The translations under genes and the position numbers were made by a program. A stretch of DNA of 38,508 nt from Halanaerobiaceae bacterium (GTDB taxonomy: Bacteria > Bacillota > Halanaerobiia > Halanaerobiales > DTU029), in NCBI GenBank assembly GCA_012518635.1, contig JAAYRT010000102.1:1-38508 (forward strand), given 5' to 3'. Positions within the stretch are counted from its first letter, which is position 1. Every line of letters begins with the position of its first letter. The notes under the pieces were generated by a model that made no database searches, was not told the origin of the DNA, and saw nothing but the letters and a program-made list of their open reading frames with translations. Shown one piece after another: positions 28,918-38,087 of the stretch.

Positions 28918-29355
28918 TCAAGAATTTTTCCTGGCTTTATTTTTCAAAATCAAATTTACAGGAAATAAGCGTTTTTCAAATATAATAATCATCGACAATA
29001 TAGCCTCAAGCAATCCAATAATAAAAAATATTATATGTAAAAAGTTAACTAAATTAAGCATTATACACTGAACAATAATCCAGATAAGCAAAGCCCAGCT
29101 AAAAATAATACTTATATAACCCTGATGTTTTAACTTAAACCGAAACATTAAGGCACTTGCAATATTACCAAGTCCAATAATAGTAAATAAGATAATCCCC
29201 GGTATAAAAAAATTACTAAAAGGAGAATTTTTTAATACTTCCACTGTTACACCCAATGGTTCTACAGGATTAATAATAGCAGCCAGGCCCCCTGCTATAG
29301 CACCTATTCCTACAAACCAATGTAAGCCACATAAAACCCTATCAACTATATTCAT
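28918..29355 (-). CDS. small polytopic membrane protein of unknown function
   Basis: This 145-aa protein starts at the ATG at 29355, immediately after AAAGGGGGAGGAG. A longer frame from 29460 would overlap the SGNH esterase and has no ribosome binding site. Four hydrophobic segments (about 8-27, 45-65, 75-95 and 100-122) suggest a four-helix membrane protein with a basic tail (KNKARKNS). It is unusually AT-rich compared with its neighbours and resembles no family I can name. It follows the exported SGNH esterase by 55 bases. Confidence 0.72.
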   Translation of the reverse strand: MNIVDRVLCGLHWFVGIGAIAGGLAAIINPVEPLGVTVEVLKNSPFSNFFIPGIILFTIIGLGNIASALMFRFKLKHQGYISIIFSWALLIWIIVQCIMLNLVNFLHIIFFIIGLLEAILSMIIIFEKRLFPVNLILKNKARKNS

Positions 29356-29410
29356 CTCCTCCCCCTTTCTGCTGCTATAAGACCGAATAGAATTAACCCA
29401 TCCCTGTCTC

Positions 29411-30685
29411 CTATAAAGTATACCCAAACCCCAGTATAGTAAAGCTCTTGAATTCATCACCTGGAGCCATCTTGATTTCTATAGTATGTTCCCTTGCTTC
29501 TTCTTCCTGGTACAGCAGGGTAGCGTTACAGTGGGTCCAGTTAATACGGCGGGGATCAACGGTCTTCACATATTTTCCATCAACATAAATCTCAGCCTTA
29601 CCGAAATCAGCACTACCGGAATCTTTATAAACAAGCATTAAACTACTACTCTTAATGGTCATTCTGAAACTTCCGGCACCGGAATATATATTGTGCATCC
29701 AGTTATTTGGAAACATGGGTGTTCCTATTGTATCTGTGTCCATCTCCACCCGCTGGAGGTCATAATCCCGCAGGCGGAATCCTCCCTCTTCTATTACAGC
29801 TGCATCCGTATTGGTCTCCCTGTCCAGCAGGCGGATATTTTTGAAAGCATCTCCATAAAGGGGCTTTTTGTCAAGAGTAATATCCTCCTCAACCATTACT
29901 TCTTTATCTATTACTGCAAATAAATAGGCAAGACAGTCAGCCATGATCCTGTGCCCGGCATTTGATGGGTGATAAATATCAGCAAAAAAATCTTCTTTAC
30001 TGATTACATTGCCTTTTCCTCCGGTCAGATAAAACTGTTCTACTACAGCATCCTTAATACTGACCATGGGCAGATTATAATGCCTGCCAATTGGAGCAAG
30101 CCTGTCCTGCAGGTTCCAGTCACTCTTGAATACACTGAACAATAAGATGACTGCCGGTTTATTCTCAGCTGATAAGGCCTTTAAAACCAGACTTTCATAG
30201 GATACTCCCCTTGTCTCATCATCTGCATCATTGACAGCAAATTCTATTATGACAATATCCGGCTCAACAGCACCATCCCTTAAAACATCCCTTTCATAAC
30301 GGATAACACCTAGCTGGGACGGAGTGCCGCCAACACCGGCCTTAATAAAATGAATATTATCACCGCCATCTTTACCAAACAGCTCTTTAAATCTTAAATA
30401 GGATTGGTAGGCATAACAATTGGTATTGATTGGGCTGGCGCCGGCTCCCTGGGTGATGGAACCACCTATATAGGCAAGGGTGACATCTTCCCCTCTCTTT
30501 GCCTTTTCTATAGCTTTTTTCAGCCGCTTATTATTACCTGTACTCAATAGAGATTTGACAATCATGGCCCGGTATGCCTCTGAATCATAGTCCAGCTCCG
30601 GATCAGCTGCATAAACCGGCTTAATCATCCCTCCTATCATGCCCGTAATAAGTAATAAAATAATAATTGTTCTAAACTTTTTCAT
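29411..30685 (-). CDS. exported SGNH/GDSL-type esterase (paralogue 1)
   Basis: This 424-aa protein has a signal peptide (1-27, ending VYAAD). The SGNH hydrolase domain spans about 67-265: block I GGSITQG with nucleophile S76, block II/III AGVGGTPSQ, EFAVNDAD, and block V DIYHPSNAGH with the catalytic Asp/His. A C-terminal beta-sandwich (about 285-424) has LVYKDSGSADFGKAEIYVDGK and resembles the accessory domains of carbohydrate esterases. It probably deacetylates or de-esterifies an extracellular polysaccharide (inference). It starts 32 bases after the trkA-like gene. Its core is about 80% identical by eye to the 579-aa protein at 32787-34526. Confidence 0.88.
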   Translation of the reverse strand: MKKFRTIIILLLITGMIGGMIKPVYAADPELDYDSEAYRAMIVKSLLSTGNNKRLKKAIEKAKRGEDVTLAYIGGSITQGAGASPINTNCYAYQSYLRFKELFGKDGGDNIHFIKAGVGGTPSQLGVIRYERDVLRDGAVEPDIVIIEFAVNDADDETRGVSYESLVLKALSAENKPAVILLFSVFKSDWNLQDRLAPIGRHYNLPMVSIKDAVVEQFYLTGGKGNVISKEDFFADIYHPSNAGHRIMADCLAYLFAVIDKEVMVEEDITLDKKPLYGDAFKNIRLLDRETNTDAAVIEEGGFRLRDYDLQRVEMDTDTIGTPMFPNNWMHNIYSGAGSFRMTIKSSSLMLVYKDSGSADFGKAEIYVDGKYVKTVDPRRINWTHCNATLLYQEEEAREHTIEIKMAPGDEFKSFTILGFGYTL

Positions 30686-30717
30686 ATATCTTACTCCCTT
30701 TTATTTTAACTGATTTC

Positions 30718-31368
30718 TCACAACTCTTTTTCCATCTTCTGTAATTCATCATTACCACCAAAGGCTATCATTATATCCCCTGGTTCAAAACTTAAATCTG
30801 CCAGCCCGCTTATATAAATCTCATCACCCCTCTTAACAGCAATAACATTTACATTATATCTATTCCTCAGCTTTAATTCCCTTAGATTCTTTCCAATAAT
30901 ATTATCCCGGACCGGCAACTCAATGATGCTATAATCAGGAGAAAACTCCAGATAATCGATTATATTTGAAGAGAGCAAATTATTGGCTACCCGTATACCC
31001 ATATCCCTTTCCGGATAAACAACCCGGTCTGCACCGACCTTTTTCAATAGGCGTCCATGTAAATCATCCCTGGCCTTGACAATAACATAGGGCACCCCCA
31101 GCTCCTTCAGTATCATGGTGATAATCACATCAGCATGAGAACTGTCACCAATACTCACTATTGCCACATCAAAATTCTCCGCACCAAACCTGCGCAGGAC
31201 CTCCGGATCAGTGGCATCTGCTTCTACTGCATGAGTCAGATCAGCTGCAATTGATTGAACTCTTTCCATATCCTTATCTATAGCCAACACATTATGTCCT
31301 CTTTCAGCCAGGCTTCTGGCCACACTGGCACCAAAAGTGCCTAAACCAATTACAAGGAATTGTTTCAT
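30718..31368 (-). CDS. K+ uptake regulatory subunit (TrkA/KtrA type)
   Basis: This 216-aa protein has a single RCK module: an N-terminal NAD-binding Rossmann fold (VIGLGTFGASVARSL at 6-20, AIDKD for nucleotide selection) and a C-terminal TrkA_C domain (about 140-216, ELPVRDNIIGKNLREL...ISGLADLSFEPGDIMIAFG). One RCK unit of this size is typical of KtrA rather than two-unit E. coli TrkA. It gates the membrane subunit encoded 28 bases upstream. The ATG follows CTGGAGGTTTCTACA. Confidence 0.94.
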   Translation of the reverse strand: MKQFLVIGLGTFGASVARSLAERGHNVLAIDKDMERVQSIAADLTHAVEADATDPEVLRRFGAENFDVAIVSIGDSSHADVIITMILKELGVPYVIVKARDDLHGRLLKKVGADRVVYPERDMGIRVANNLLSSNIIDYLEFSPDYSIIELPVRDNIIGKNLRELKLRNRYNVNVIAVKRGDEIYISGLADLSFEPGDIMIAFGGNDELQKMEKEL

Positions 31369-31396
31369 TGTAGAAACCTCCAGTAAAATCTATGTA

Positions 31397-32719
31397 CTAG
31401 CCTACCATTATCTCTTCCTCCGGATAACGGTAAAGAAGAACCTGTTTTTGTTCTGCCAGTGCAACTGCCAAAGTTAAGGGGCCAACACGGCCGATAAACA
31501 TGGTGAAAATAATCAAGAGCCTGCCTATTCCAGACAGGGAGGCAGTTATGCCTGTTGACAAGCCGACGGTGCCAAAGGCAGCCACTGTTTCAAATAAAAG
31601 AGCAAAAAAGGAAGCACTCTCAGTTATAGATAAAAGCATGGTCACAAATATAACCCAGAACAGGGCCAGTAATGTTATCACAAAAGCCTTGATAACCAGT
31701 CTTTCTGACAGGCGGCGCCTGAAGATCTCGATATCCCTCTTCCCCCTGATAACATTCCATACAGCCAGTATTATAACTCCAAAGGTAGTAGTCTTTATCC
31801 CACCGCCGGTGGAACCAGGGGAGGCCCCGATAAACATCAGGATTATAGTTAAAAAAAGGGTAGCACTGTGCATCTGGCCTGTTGCCAGGACATTAAAGCC
31901 GGCACTCCGCGAATTAATGGAATAAAAGAGGGCTGTCTGGAGTTTTTGCAAAGGAGCTAAAGACCCGATTGTAGACGGGTTATTATATTCCAGCAGGAGA
32001 AAAGCAAATAAAGCAAAGACTATTAAAATTAAAGTAAAGGTCAGGACAATTTTACTCTGTAGGGAAAATTCTCTCATCCTCTTCCTGCTGAACAACTCCA
32101 CCAGAACTGAAAAACCCAGGCTGCCCAGTATTACTAAAACCATGATGATCAAACTGGCTAAAGGAGCCGTCAGGCTGTTTTCAGAAAGGGCAAAACCGGC
32201 ACTATTAAAGGCAGAGATTGAATGAAAGATCGCCAGATAAAGAGCCTCTCCCACAGGATAATCCTTAATAAAACTGATAAATAAAGGAATAGCAGCAAGA
32301 CCTTCAATGGTAAAAGTAAGAAAGATAACATGCTTGACCAGTTTCACCAGGCCTGCCATCTTTATATTATCCAGATCATCTTTCAACAATAAGCGTTCCT
32401 TTAAACCTATTTTCCTGCCCAGCAAGAGGGCTATGATGGTGGAAAAGGTCATGATTCCAATACCACCTATCTGCAACAAAACCATTATTATGATCTGGCC
32501 AAATACCGTGAAAGCCCTGCCAAATTCAACTACCATCAGCCCGGTTACACAGGTAGCAGAGCTGGCAGTAAATAATGCATCCATGAAAGTCAGGCTGCCT
32601 TCTCCGGTAGTCGCCACAGGCAGGAGCAGCAACAGTGTTCCCACCGATATAACAGCCAGATAGGCAATAACCAGAAACTGAGCTGGATTAAATTTTCTCT
32701 TCTGCCGGTAGGTATGCAT
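31397..32719 (-). CDS. K+ uptake membrane subunit (TrkH/KtrB type)
   Basis: This 440-aa polytopic protein has four pore-loop repeats with the selectivity glycines: SSATCVTGL, SAFNSAGFAL, NSRSAGFNVL and AFGTVGLSTG. The length and single RCK partner fit the KtrB branch. It imports K+ with Na+ coupling or driven by membrane potential; for a halophile this is a key osmoadaptation system. The ATG follows AAGGGG. It is preceded by a terminator from the upstream SGNH gene and followed closely by its regulatory subunit gene. Confidence 0.95.
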   Translation of the reverse strand: MHTYRQKRKFNPAQFLVIAYLAVISVGTLLLLLPVATTGEGSLTFMDALFTASSATCVTGLMVVEFGRAFTVFGQIIIMVLLQIGGIGIMTFSTIIALLLGRKIGLKERLLLKDDLDNIKMAGLVKLVKHVIFLTFTIEGLAAIPLFISFIKDYPVGEALYLAIFHSISAFNSAGFALSENSLTAPLASLIIMVLVILGSLGFSVLVELFSRKRMREFSLQSKIVLTFTLILIVFALFAFLLLEYNNPSTIGSLAPLQKLQTALFYSINSRSAGFNVLATGQMHSATLFLTIILMFIGASPGSTGGGIKTTTFGVIILAVWNVIRGKRDIEIFRRRLSERLVIKAFVITLLALFWVIFVTMLLSITESASFFALLFETVAAFGTVGLSTGITASLSGIGRLLIIFTMFIGRVGPLTLAVALAEQKQVLLYRYPEEEIMVG

Positions 32720-32751
32720 AATTATTACCCCTTCAAAAGACTCCTCTTACT

Positions 32752-32776
32752 AAAAACACTTCAGATAGGCTGAAGT
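32752..32776 (-). terminator. terminator after the 579-aa SGNH esterase gene
   Basis: A 7-bp stem (ACTTCAG at 32758-32764 with CTGAAGT at 32770-32776) has a 5-base loop and a five-T run on the minus strand. A seven-T run lies on the plus-strand side, so it could act in both directions. Confidence 0.72.
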
Positions 32777-32786
32777 TTTTTTAGTT

Positions 32787-34526
32787 TTATAGTACATAGC
32801 CAAAACCCAGGATGGTGAAACATTTGTCTTCTTCACCTGGAGCCATCTTTATCTCTATCTCATGTTCTTTTGCTTCTTCTTCCTGATAGAGGATAACTGG
32901 ATTACAATGGGTCCAGTTATTAATATGGGGATCAGCAGTCAGCACATGTTTGCCATCTACATAAACCTCTGCCCGGCCAAATTCACTGCTGCCTGAATCC
33001 TTAAAGACCAGCATGAGGCCCTTACATTTGATGGTCATCTTAAAACTCTCATCTCCAGATGAAGGGGTACGCATCCAATTGTAGGGGAATTGGGCTGTAC
33101 CATGGGAATCGAGGTCCATCTCTACCAGCTGTAAATCCCTGTCTGTCTCCGTAAATCCTCCCTCATCTACGACTGCCCATTGGGTATTTGTCTTCCTGTC
33201 AAGTAGGCGGATATCTTTGAAATAATTCCCGATTACCGGCTCCTTATCTATTTGGATATCCTCTTTATCCCTCTGCTCTTTACTGGTCTCAGCAAAAAGG
33301 AAGGCCAGGCAATCGGCCATCACCCTGTGGCCATCATTTGTCGGATGATAGATATCATAAAAAAACTGTCTTTTGGAGATAATATTTCCCTCTTCCCTGG
33401 TAAGGTAGAATTGTTCCACTACTGCATCCTTCACACTCACCATGGGCAGATTATAATGAACTCCTACCGGGGCAAGCCGGTCCTGCAGGTTCCAGTCATT
33501 TTCAAAGACACTGAATAAAAGTATTACAGCAGGCTTGTTTTCTGCTGAGAGTATCTTTAATACCAGACTTTCATAACAGACCCCTTTTGTCTCATCTCCT
33601 GCATCATTTACCGCAAATTCCACGACAACAATATCCGGTTTAATCTTTCCATCCCTCAAAATATCTCTTTCATAGCGGATGATACCCAGTTGAGAGGGAG
33701 TGCCGCCTACACCTGCCTTAATAAAATGAATATTATCCCCGCCATCTTTAGCAAAGAGTTCTTTAAACCTCAAGTAGGCCTGGTAGGCATAACAGTTTGT
33801 ATTGATTGGTTTACCCCCTGCCCCCTGGGTTATGGAGCCGCCTATAAAGGCAATAGTAACCTCTTCACCTCTCTCCGCCTTCTCTATAGCCTTTTTCAGC
33901 CTCCAGTTATTACCCTTGTTCAATAATGAGCGGGCAATCATCTTTCCATACTCTTTTGACTCAAAATCAACCGGCGGGTCTATAATCAATTCCGGCACCT
34001 CATACCCATCATTCAGGTAAAACTTGACTGTGGCTTTTGCTATCTGGCCTACCTGGTCAAACTCAAAAGCAAACTTGCCCAGGATATCATCATCTGGTGA
34101 CCATTCATGGTCAGCTACATTTATGATTACTTCACTGCCATCGGCAGGACAGGTAATACGCAAGGTTGTCCCGCTTTCATACTTATTAGTCTTCCCCCAA
34201 TTCTGTAAAACAAAATTGACTTTTTCAACACTTTCATCAGTGGCCAGTATTGATACCCCAATACTATGGACCAGTTTATGAAATCCTTCACAGCTCTCCA
34301 ACAGGCTCAGGATCTCTTCATCAGTAACACCACCGATGAACTCAGCTGCACTCCTTATCCTTCCTTCCAGATATATCTCTTCCGAAGGTTTTCCTTCATT
34401 GCGGCTACCCGCTTCAATATCACTGTCTACCATCAGGTAAATAGAGCTCCTCTTTTCAACCGGATCTTTAGGAGCTATAGGACCTTTTATATTGTTATTT
34501 TTTTTTCTCATGTTATTCTCCGTCAT
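32787..34526 (-). CDS. SGNH/GDSL-type esterase without signal peptide (paralogue 2)
   Basis: This 579-aa protein starts at the ATG at 34526 (GGGGAGG nine bases upstream). The N-terminus (MTENNMRKKNNN) is polar and has no signal peptide or membrane segment. Residues 55-180 form an extra domain not present in the exported paralogue. The SGNH domain spans about 220-420 (FIGGSITQGAG with S231, AGVGGTPSQ, EFAVNDAG, DIYHPTNDGH), followed by the same C-terminal beta-sandwich (about 440-579). The catalytic set is intact. It lies 27 bases after the APH-like gene. Confidence 0.87.
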   Translation of the reverse strand: MTENNMRKKNNNIKGPIAPKDPVEKRSSIYLMVDSDIEAGSRNEGKPSEEIYLEGRIRSAAEFIGGVTDEEILSLLESCEGFHKLVHSIGVSILATDESVEKVNFVLQNWGKTNKYESGTTLRITCPADGSEVIINVADHEWSPDDDILGKFAFEFDQVGQIAKATVKFYLNDGYEVPELIIDPPVDFESKEYGKMIARSLLNKGNNWRLKKAIEKAERGEEVTIAFIGGSITQGAGGKPINTNCYAYQAYLRFKELFAKDGGDNIHFIKAGVGGTPSQLGIIRYERDILRDGKIKPDIVVVEFAVNDAGDETKGVCYESLVLKILSAENKPAVILLFSVFENDWNLQDRLAPVGVHYNLPMVSVKDAVVEQFYLTREEGNIISKRQFFYDIYHPTNDGHRVMADCLAFLFAETSKEQRDKEDIQIDKEPVIGNYFKDIRLLDRKTNTQWAVVDEGGFTETDRDLQLVEMDLDSHGTAQFPYNWMRTPSSGDESFKMTIKCKGLMLVFKDSGSSEFGRAEVYVDGKHVLTADPHINNWTHCNPVILYQEEEAKEHEIEIKMAPGEEDKCFTILGFGYVL

Positions 34527-34553
34527 TTATACCATCCTCCCCTGATTTCTTTG

Positions 34554-35279
34554 CTAACACTCACCTATACGGGCGGCCTTTATTATTTCAAGATAATCTG
34601 CCAGCATATCCCTGCTTATATCCATCTTCTCAAGATATAAATCTGTCAACCTTCTTTTAAATTTTGTCAGGATTTCCATGTTCTCTGCTTCAGCAGGTAT
34701 TGGTGCATATTCTATTAAAAAGATAGTCCTGGCCACATCATACAGCTGGACTCCCCGGCAGATATTCATAAAATCAATAACTACTGCCTCTCCGTCAGAG
34801 ATGAAGATGTTTCCTGGATGAAAATCACCATGGCAAAGTGTATCTCCTTCAGGAAGTCCTGCCAGCCTCTCCAGCATCTCTTCTTTATTAATCCTGCTGT
34901 CTGCCGGAATATTTAAGATATTATTCTCTAAAAAGTCCCTATAATCAGGCACATTACTGACCTTATTGGCCAGGATTTTTTTATGCAGGCCAGCCATATA
35001 TTCAGCACACTGCTCTAATTCACCGGTATTTATCACCCAATCCAGTAAAGGCTGGCCCTCTACCCTGTCATATATTATCCCGGACTGTTCACCAATATTG
35101 ACAAGTCCGTAGACTCCTGGTTTTAGAAAATCTAAATCAGCTATAGCCCTGGCGTTTTCTAACTCCTTTTTTATAGCTTTCTGTGGATACCCTTTTTTAA
35201 AGAGCTTCAACACTTTGCCATCTTCCCATTCATAAACATCTGCTGTAAAGCCTGTTCCTATTAATTTTCCATATTTCAT
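34554..35279 (-). CDS. APH-family small-molecule kinase
   Basis: This 241-aa protein has a protein-kinase-like fold. The N-lobe has LIGTGFTADVYEWEDGKVLKLFK with the ATP-binding Lys. The catalytic loop HGDFHPGNIF (H150-D152-N157) and the metal-binding VIDF (D169) follow. This is the aminoglycoside phosphotransferase/choline kinase superfamily. The phosphorylated substrate is unknown, and antibiotic resistance is not implied. The ATG follows GATAGGTGACCGG. It is probably co-transcribed with the SGNH gene 27 bases downstream. Confidence 0.88.
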   Translation of the reverse strand: MKYGKLIGTGFTADVYEWEDGKVLKLFKKGYPQKAIKKELENARAIADLDFLKPGVYGLVNIGEQSGIIYDRVEGQPLLDWVINTGELEQCAEYMAGLHKKILANKVSNVPDYRDFLENNILNIPADSRINKEEMLERLAGLPEGDTLCHGDFHPGNIFISDGEAVVIDFMNICRGVQLYDVARTIFLIEYAPIPAEAENMEILTKFKRRLTDLYLEKMDISRDMLADYLEIIKAARIGEC

Positions 35280-35337
35280 TTCCGGTCACCTATCTTTTTA
35301 CAAATATATTTTAACGCAAAAGTTTTTTATAATATTC

Positions 35338-36270
35338 TTAAGGTATAATCCAGGTCCCGGTTTTACCCTGCAGGGCCTCCACTGCCTTATCCAGGGATGT
35401 TATTAAGGTCTTCCTACCGGCCTTTGAACCTGTAAAGGCCAGGGCAGCTTTTATCTTGGGCAGCATGGAACCTTCAGCAAATTCTCCGTCTTCCATATAT
35501 TTTTCCGCTTCTTTAATAGTTAATCTGTCCAGCCATTGTTGTTCAGGTTTCCCATAGGCAATGGCTACCTTTTCAACAGCAGTTAAGATAAGCAGGGTAC
35601 CGGCATCAAGCTGCCCGGCCAGTTTAGCTGAACTGAGGTCCTTATCAATTACAGCTGAAATACCCTGTAAGCTCTCTCCTTTATCAACAACCGGGATTCC
35701 TCCCCCGCCGACAGCTATCACTATATGTCCTGCACTGACCAGCATTTTAATCGGCTCAATCTCTACTATCTCTATCGGCTCTGGTGATGGAACCACCCTC
35801 CTATAGCCCCTGCCGGCATCTTCCTTCATTACAAATCCTTTAGCCCTCATCTCTGAAGCTTCTGCTTCAGTATAAAATGCACCTACCGGTTTAGTCGGAT
35901 GCTGAAAGGCAGGGTCATTTTTACCAACAAGGACCTGTGTTACGATAGTTACAACAGGAATACTTAAACCCCTCTTCCTTAATTCATTCTGTAAAGCATT
36001 CTGCAGATGAAAACCGATATAACCCTGGCTCATGGCCCCACATTCGGCAAAAGGCATCTCAGGAATATCTTTATTGATTTTAGATGCTGTATCCATGGCC
36101 AGATTAATCATCCCCACCTGGGGACCGTTTCCATGGGAGATAATGACCTGATATCCAGCTTCGATTAAATCAACAATATTTATTGCCGTATTTCTTACTG
36201 CTTCTTTCTGTTCTTCAGGATTATTTCCCAGGGCATTCCCTCCCAGAGCAATAACTATCTTTTCCTGCAT
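35338..36270 (-). CDS. arcC: carbamate kinase
   Basis: This 310-aa protein is full length. It has the amino-acid-kinase N-terminus KIVIALGGNALG, the substrate loop SHGNGPQVG, the family signature RRVVPSPEP, and AVGGGGIPV plus IDKDLSSAKLA. The enzyme makes ATP from carbamoyl phosphate, giving CO2 and ammonia, usually as the last step of arginine or allantoin fermentation. No arcA or arcB is present in the window, so the source of carbamoyl phosphate is unclear. The ATG follows CAGGGGGATTTACTC. Confidence 0.96.
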   Translation of the reverse strand: MQEKIVIALGGNALGNNPEEQKEAVRNTAINIVDLIEAGYQVIISHGNGPQVGMINLAMDTASKINKDIPEMPFAECGAMSQGYIGFHLQNALQNELRKRGLSIPVVTIVTQVLVGKNDPAFQHPTKPVGAFYTEAEASEMRAKGFVMKEDAGRGYRRVVPSPEPIEIVEIEPIKMLVSAGHIVIAVGGGGIPVVDKGESLQGISAVIDKDLSSAKLAGQLDAGTLLILTAVEKVAIAYGKPEQQWLDRLTIKEAEKYMEDGEFAEGSMLPKIKAALAFTGSKAGRKTLITSLDKAVEALQGKTGTWIIP

Positions 36271-36287
36271 GAGTAAATCCCCCTGAC

Positions 36288-36316
36288 ATATAAAGAATAG
36301 CTTTAACTACTGGCAA
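36288..36316 (-). promoter_or_regulatory. possible arcC promoter
   Basis: The minus strand has TTGCCA (36311-36316, 5/6), a 17-base spacer and TTATAT (36288-36293, weak), about 18 bases upstream of the ATG. Confidence 0.4.
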
Positions 36317-36395
36317 AATCCATTATTTCTTTTAATATTTCGCCAATCATTAAATATTTCCTTTTTTGTACCCGTGATTCTTACCAGGCAATTAT

Positions 36396-36425
36396 GAAAA
36401 AAGAGCCTCCTTGTAAGTCAGCTCT
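36396..36425 (-). terminator. weak terminator after the PHP gene
   Basis: A 5-bp stem (AGAGC at 36402-36406 with GCTCT at 36421-36425) with a large loop is followed by TTTTTTC on the minus strand, about 35 bases after the stop at 36460. Confidence 0.42.
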
Positions 36426-36459
36426 CTCCTACTACCTATATTTTGTTTTTCATTACTCC

Positions 36460-37209
36460 CTATTTAACAATATTCACTATCCTATCCGGAGACAGGCCCA
36501 GTTCTTCCACCAGCTCCAGGGCTCTTTTAAAGTCACCTACCTCCTCCGGTGCATGGGCATCACTATTGATAATGAACTTTACTTCAGTCCTGGCCGCTGC
36601 CTGTATAAAGGCCCTCAATTCTTCAACATGGCGGGCATTTATCTCCAGTAAGGTTCCCCGTCCTGCACAGGCCCGGGCCAGCTCATAGGTATCTATATCT
36701 ATCCCATAACCCGGATGGGTAATAAAGTCAATCCTGTATCTCTCTACTGCCCTTATCAACACTTCTGTGTTGAATTTCCTTATTTGCTTTCTCCTGGCAG
36801 GGAAACATTTGTAAAAAAACCGGTTGTTCAGTATTATATCCTGAAAAGAATGGAAATCCGGCGGGTAGATTAAAAGGTGGAAACCGGCAGCCACAATATC
36901 AAGTTCCTGTAAGATCCCTTCCGGAACATCCAGCTCCCCCTCCCGGTTGATAATATTTGCTTCAACCCCGGCATACAGCCTGATCTGGGGATACTTTTTC
37001 TGTAATTCCTTGACCTCCTTCTTAATTTCCAGGAGTTCTGCTGCATCCCTGACTCCCAGGCGGATAAAATTCCAGGAACAGGGCCCGTGATCAGTAATGG
37101 CCAGTTCCCGTAAGCCCCTGGCTATGGCTGCTTCAATATTTTTCTCTATATTCCCCTTTCCATGGCTATACTGGGAATGGATATGATAATCGCCGTATAT
37201 TCTCATCAA
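36460..37209 (-). CDS. PHP-domain phosphoesterase
   Basis: This 249-aa protein has the PHP metal motifs in order: DYHIHSQYSHG (residues 7-17), ITDHGPCS, GVEANI, HPGYG and the final SDAHAPEEVG. These chelate the metal cluster of PHP phosphatases such as histidinol phosphatase and the C-terminal domain of PolX. The substrate is unknown. The first codon overlaps the stop of the membrane-protein gene by four bases (ATGA), so translation is coupled. Confidence 0.9.
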   Translation of the reverse strand: MMRIYGDYHIHSQYSHGKGNIEKNIEAAIARGLRELAITDHGPCSWNFIRLGVRDAAELLEIKKEVKELQKKYPQIRLYAGVEANIINREGELDVPEGILQELDIVAAGFHLLIYPPDFHSFQDIILNNRFFYKCFPARRKQIRKFNTEVLIRAVERYRIDFITHPGYGIDIDTYELARACAGRGTLLEINARHVEELRAFIQAAARTEVKFIINSDAHAPEEVGDFKRALELVEELGLSPDRIVNIVK

Positions 37210-38024
37210 AGCAAGATCCCCGTCTTACAGGCCACTATGCCCAATATCATGGAGAAATACACCAGCTCTACTGTCGGCAGGTCTCTGGAATGCCGGAAAA
37301 ATAGATAAGGGATAAAAAATAGCAATAAAGTTGTAAAAAATCCATAGGGTAATAAAAGGGGGAGGACATAGACAATCAGCAGGAGGATAATCACTGTCAG
37401 AGCAAAGTTGAGCCTTCCCCTCTGAAATAGAAGGGAATTAAACTTCCATTCGTATTTTGTAAATACCCTTAGAAAATAATTAGCACCCAGCCAGAGGGGA
37501 ATGGTTAAAATACTGCCCATCAGTCCTGTAAGGGAACAGATAAAAACCAACAGGGCTTCCAGTAGTTTCTCTTTAGGGCCCCTGGCTTTTAACAGGAGCC
37601 GGATTCTGAAAATAAAGATTAAAAGTCCTGCAATAACCAGCAAGCTCCCGGCCACATTTAATTCATTTAAAAGACTGACAGGGATAGAACCCAGGAGCTG
37701 TTTCCAGATGGGTATTAAAAGGAGGGAGATAAAGGTCAGCAAGGGATATACTATAGTCCTGTTCTGCAGGCCTGGAATAAATCCTCCTTCAATCAGATAG
37801 GCCAGAGTTAAGGTATATAAAAAAATAAGCTCCATATTTATATTGCCGGTGAAGATAAGCATTAAGGTAGTTGTCACACCAATAAATAAAGAGCCTGAAC
37901 CTGTACCCCAGATTAAGCCAGTAAGGCCGGTAACAACAAGACCAAGACTGGGACTTCCTGCCAGGGCGGCCAACAGTGGCAACAGGATAAAAATATTAAT
38001 TTTCCATTCCCGGTAAAGCCTCAT
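37206..38024 (-). CDS. unknown polytopic membrane protein
   Basis: This 272-aa, very hydrophobic protein has roughly seven to eight predicted membrane helices separated by short basic loops (KARGPKEK, FRHSRDLPT). There are no motifs of a known transporter family that I can name. The ATG follows AAAGGAGCAGGGAGGA. It lies 63 bases downstream of a squalene/phytoene-synthase-like gene and overlaps the PHP gene, so a role in the same lipid or isoprenoid context is possible but unproven. Confidence 0.78.
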   Translation of the reverse strand: MRLYREWKINIFILLPLLAALAGSPSLGLVVTGLTGLIWGTGSGSLFIGVTTTLMLIFTGNINMELIFLYTLTLAYLIEGGFIPGLQNRTIVYPLLTFISLLLIPIWKQLLGSIPVSLLNELNVAGSLLVIAGLLIFIFRIRLLLKARGPKEKLLEALLVFICSLTGLMGSILTIPLWLGANYFLRVFTKYEWKFNSLLFQRGRLNFALTVIILLLIVYVLPLLLPYGFFTTLLLFFIPYLFFRHSRDLPTVELVYFSMILGIVACKTGILL

Positions 38025-38087
38025 TCCTCCCTGCTCCTTTCACATTAATACTTGCTCATATTATTGACAAAACAGGGAGTTTTTATA

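Noticed and set aside
34554-35279. Aminoglycoside resistance gene
   Set aside because: The kinase fold and HGDFHPGN motif are shared by many choline, homoserine and sugar kinases; nothing in the sequence or neighbourhood points to antibiotic substrates.
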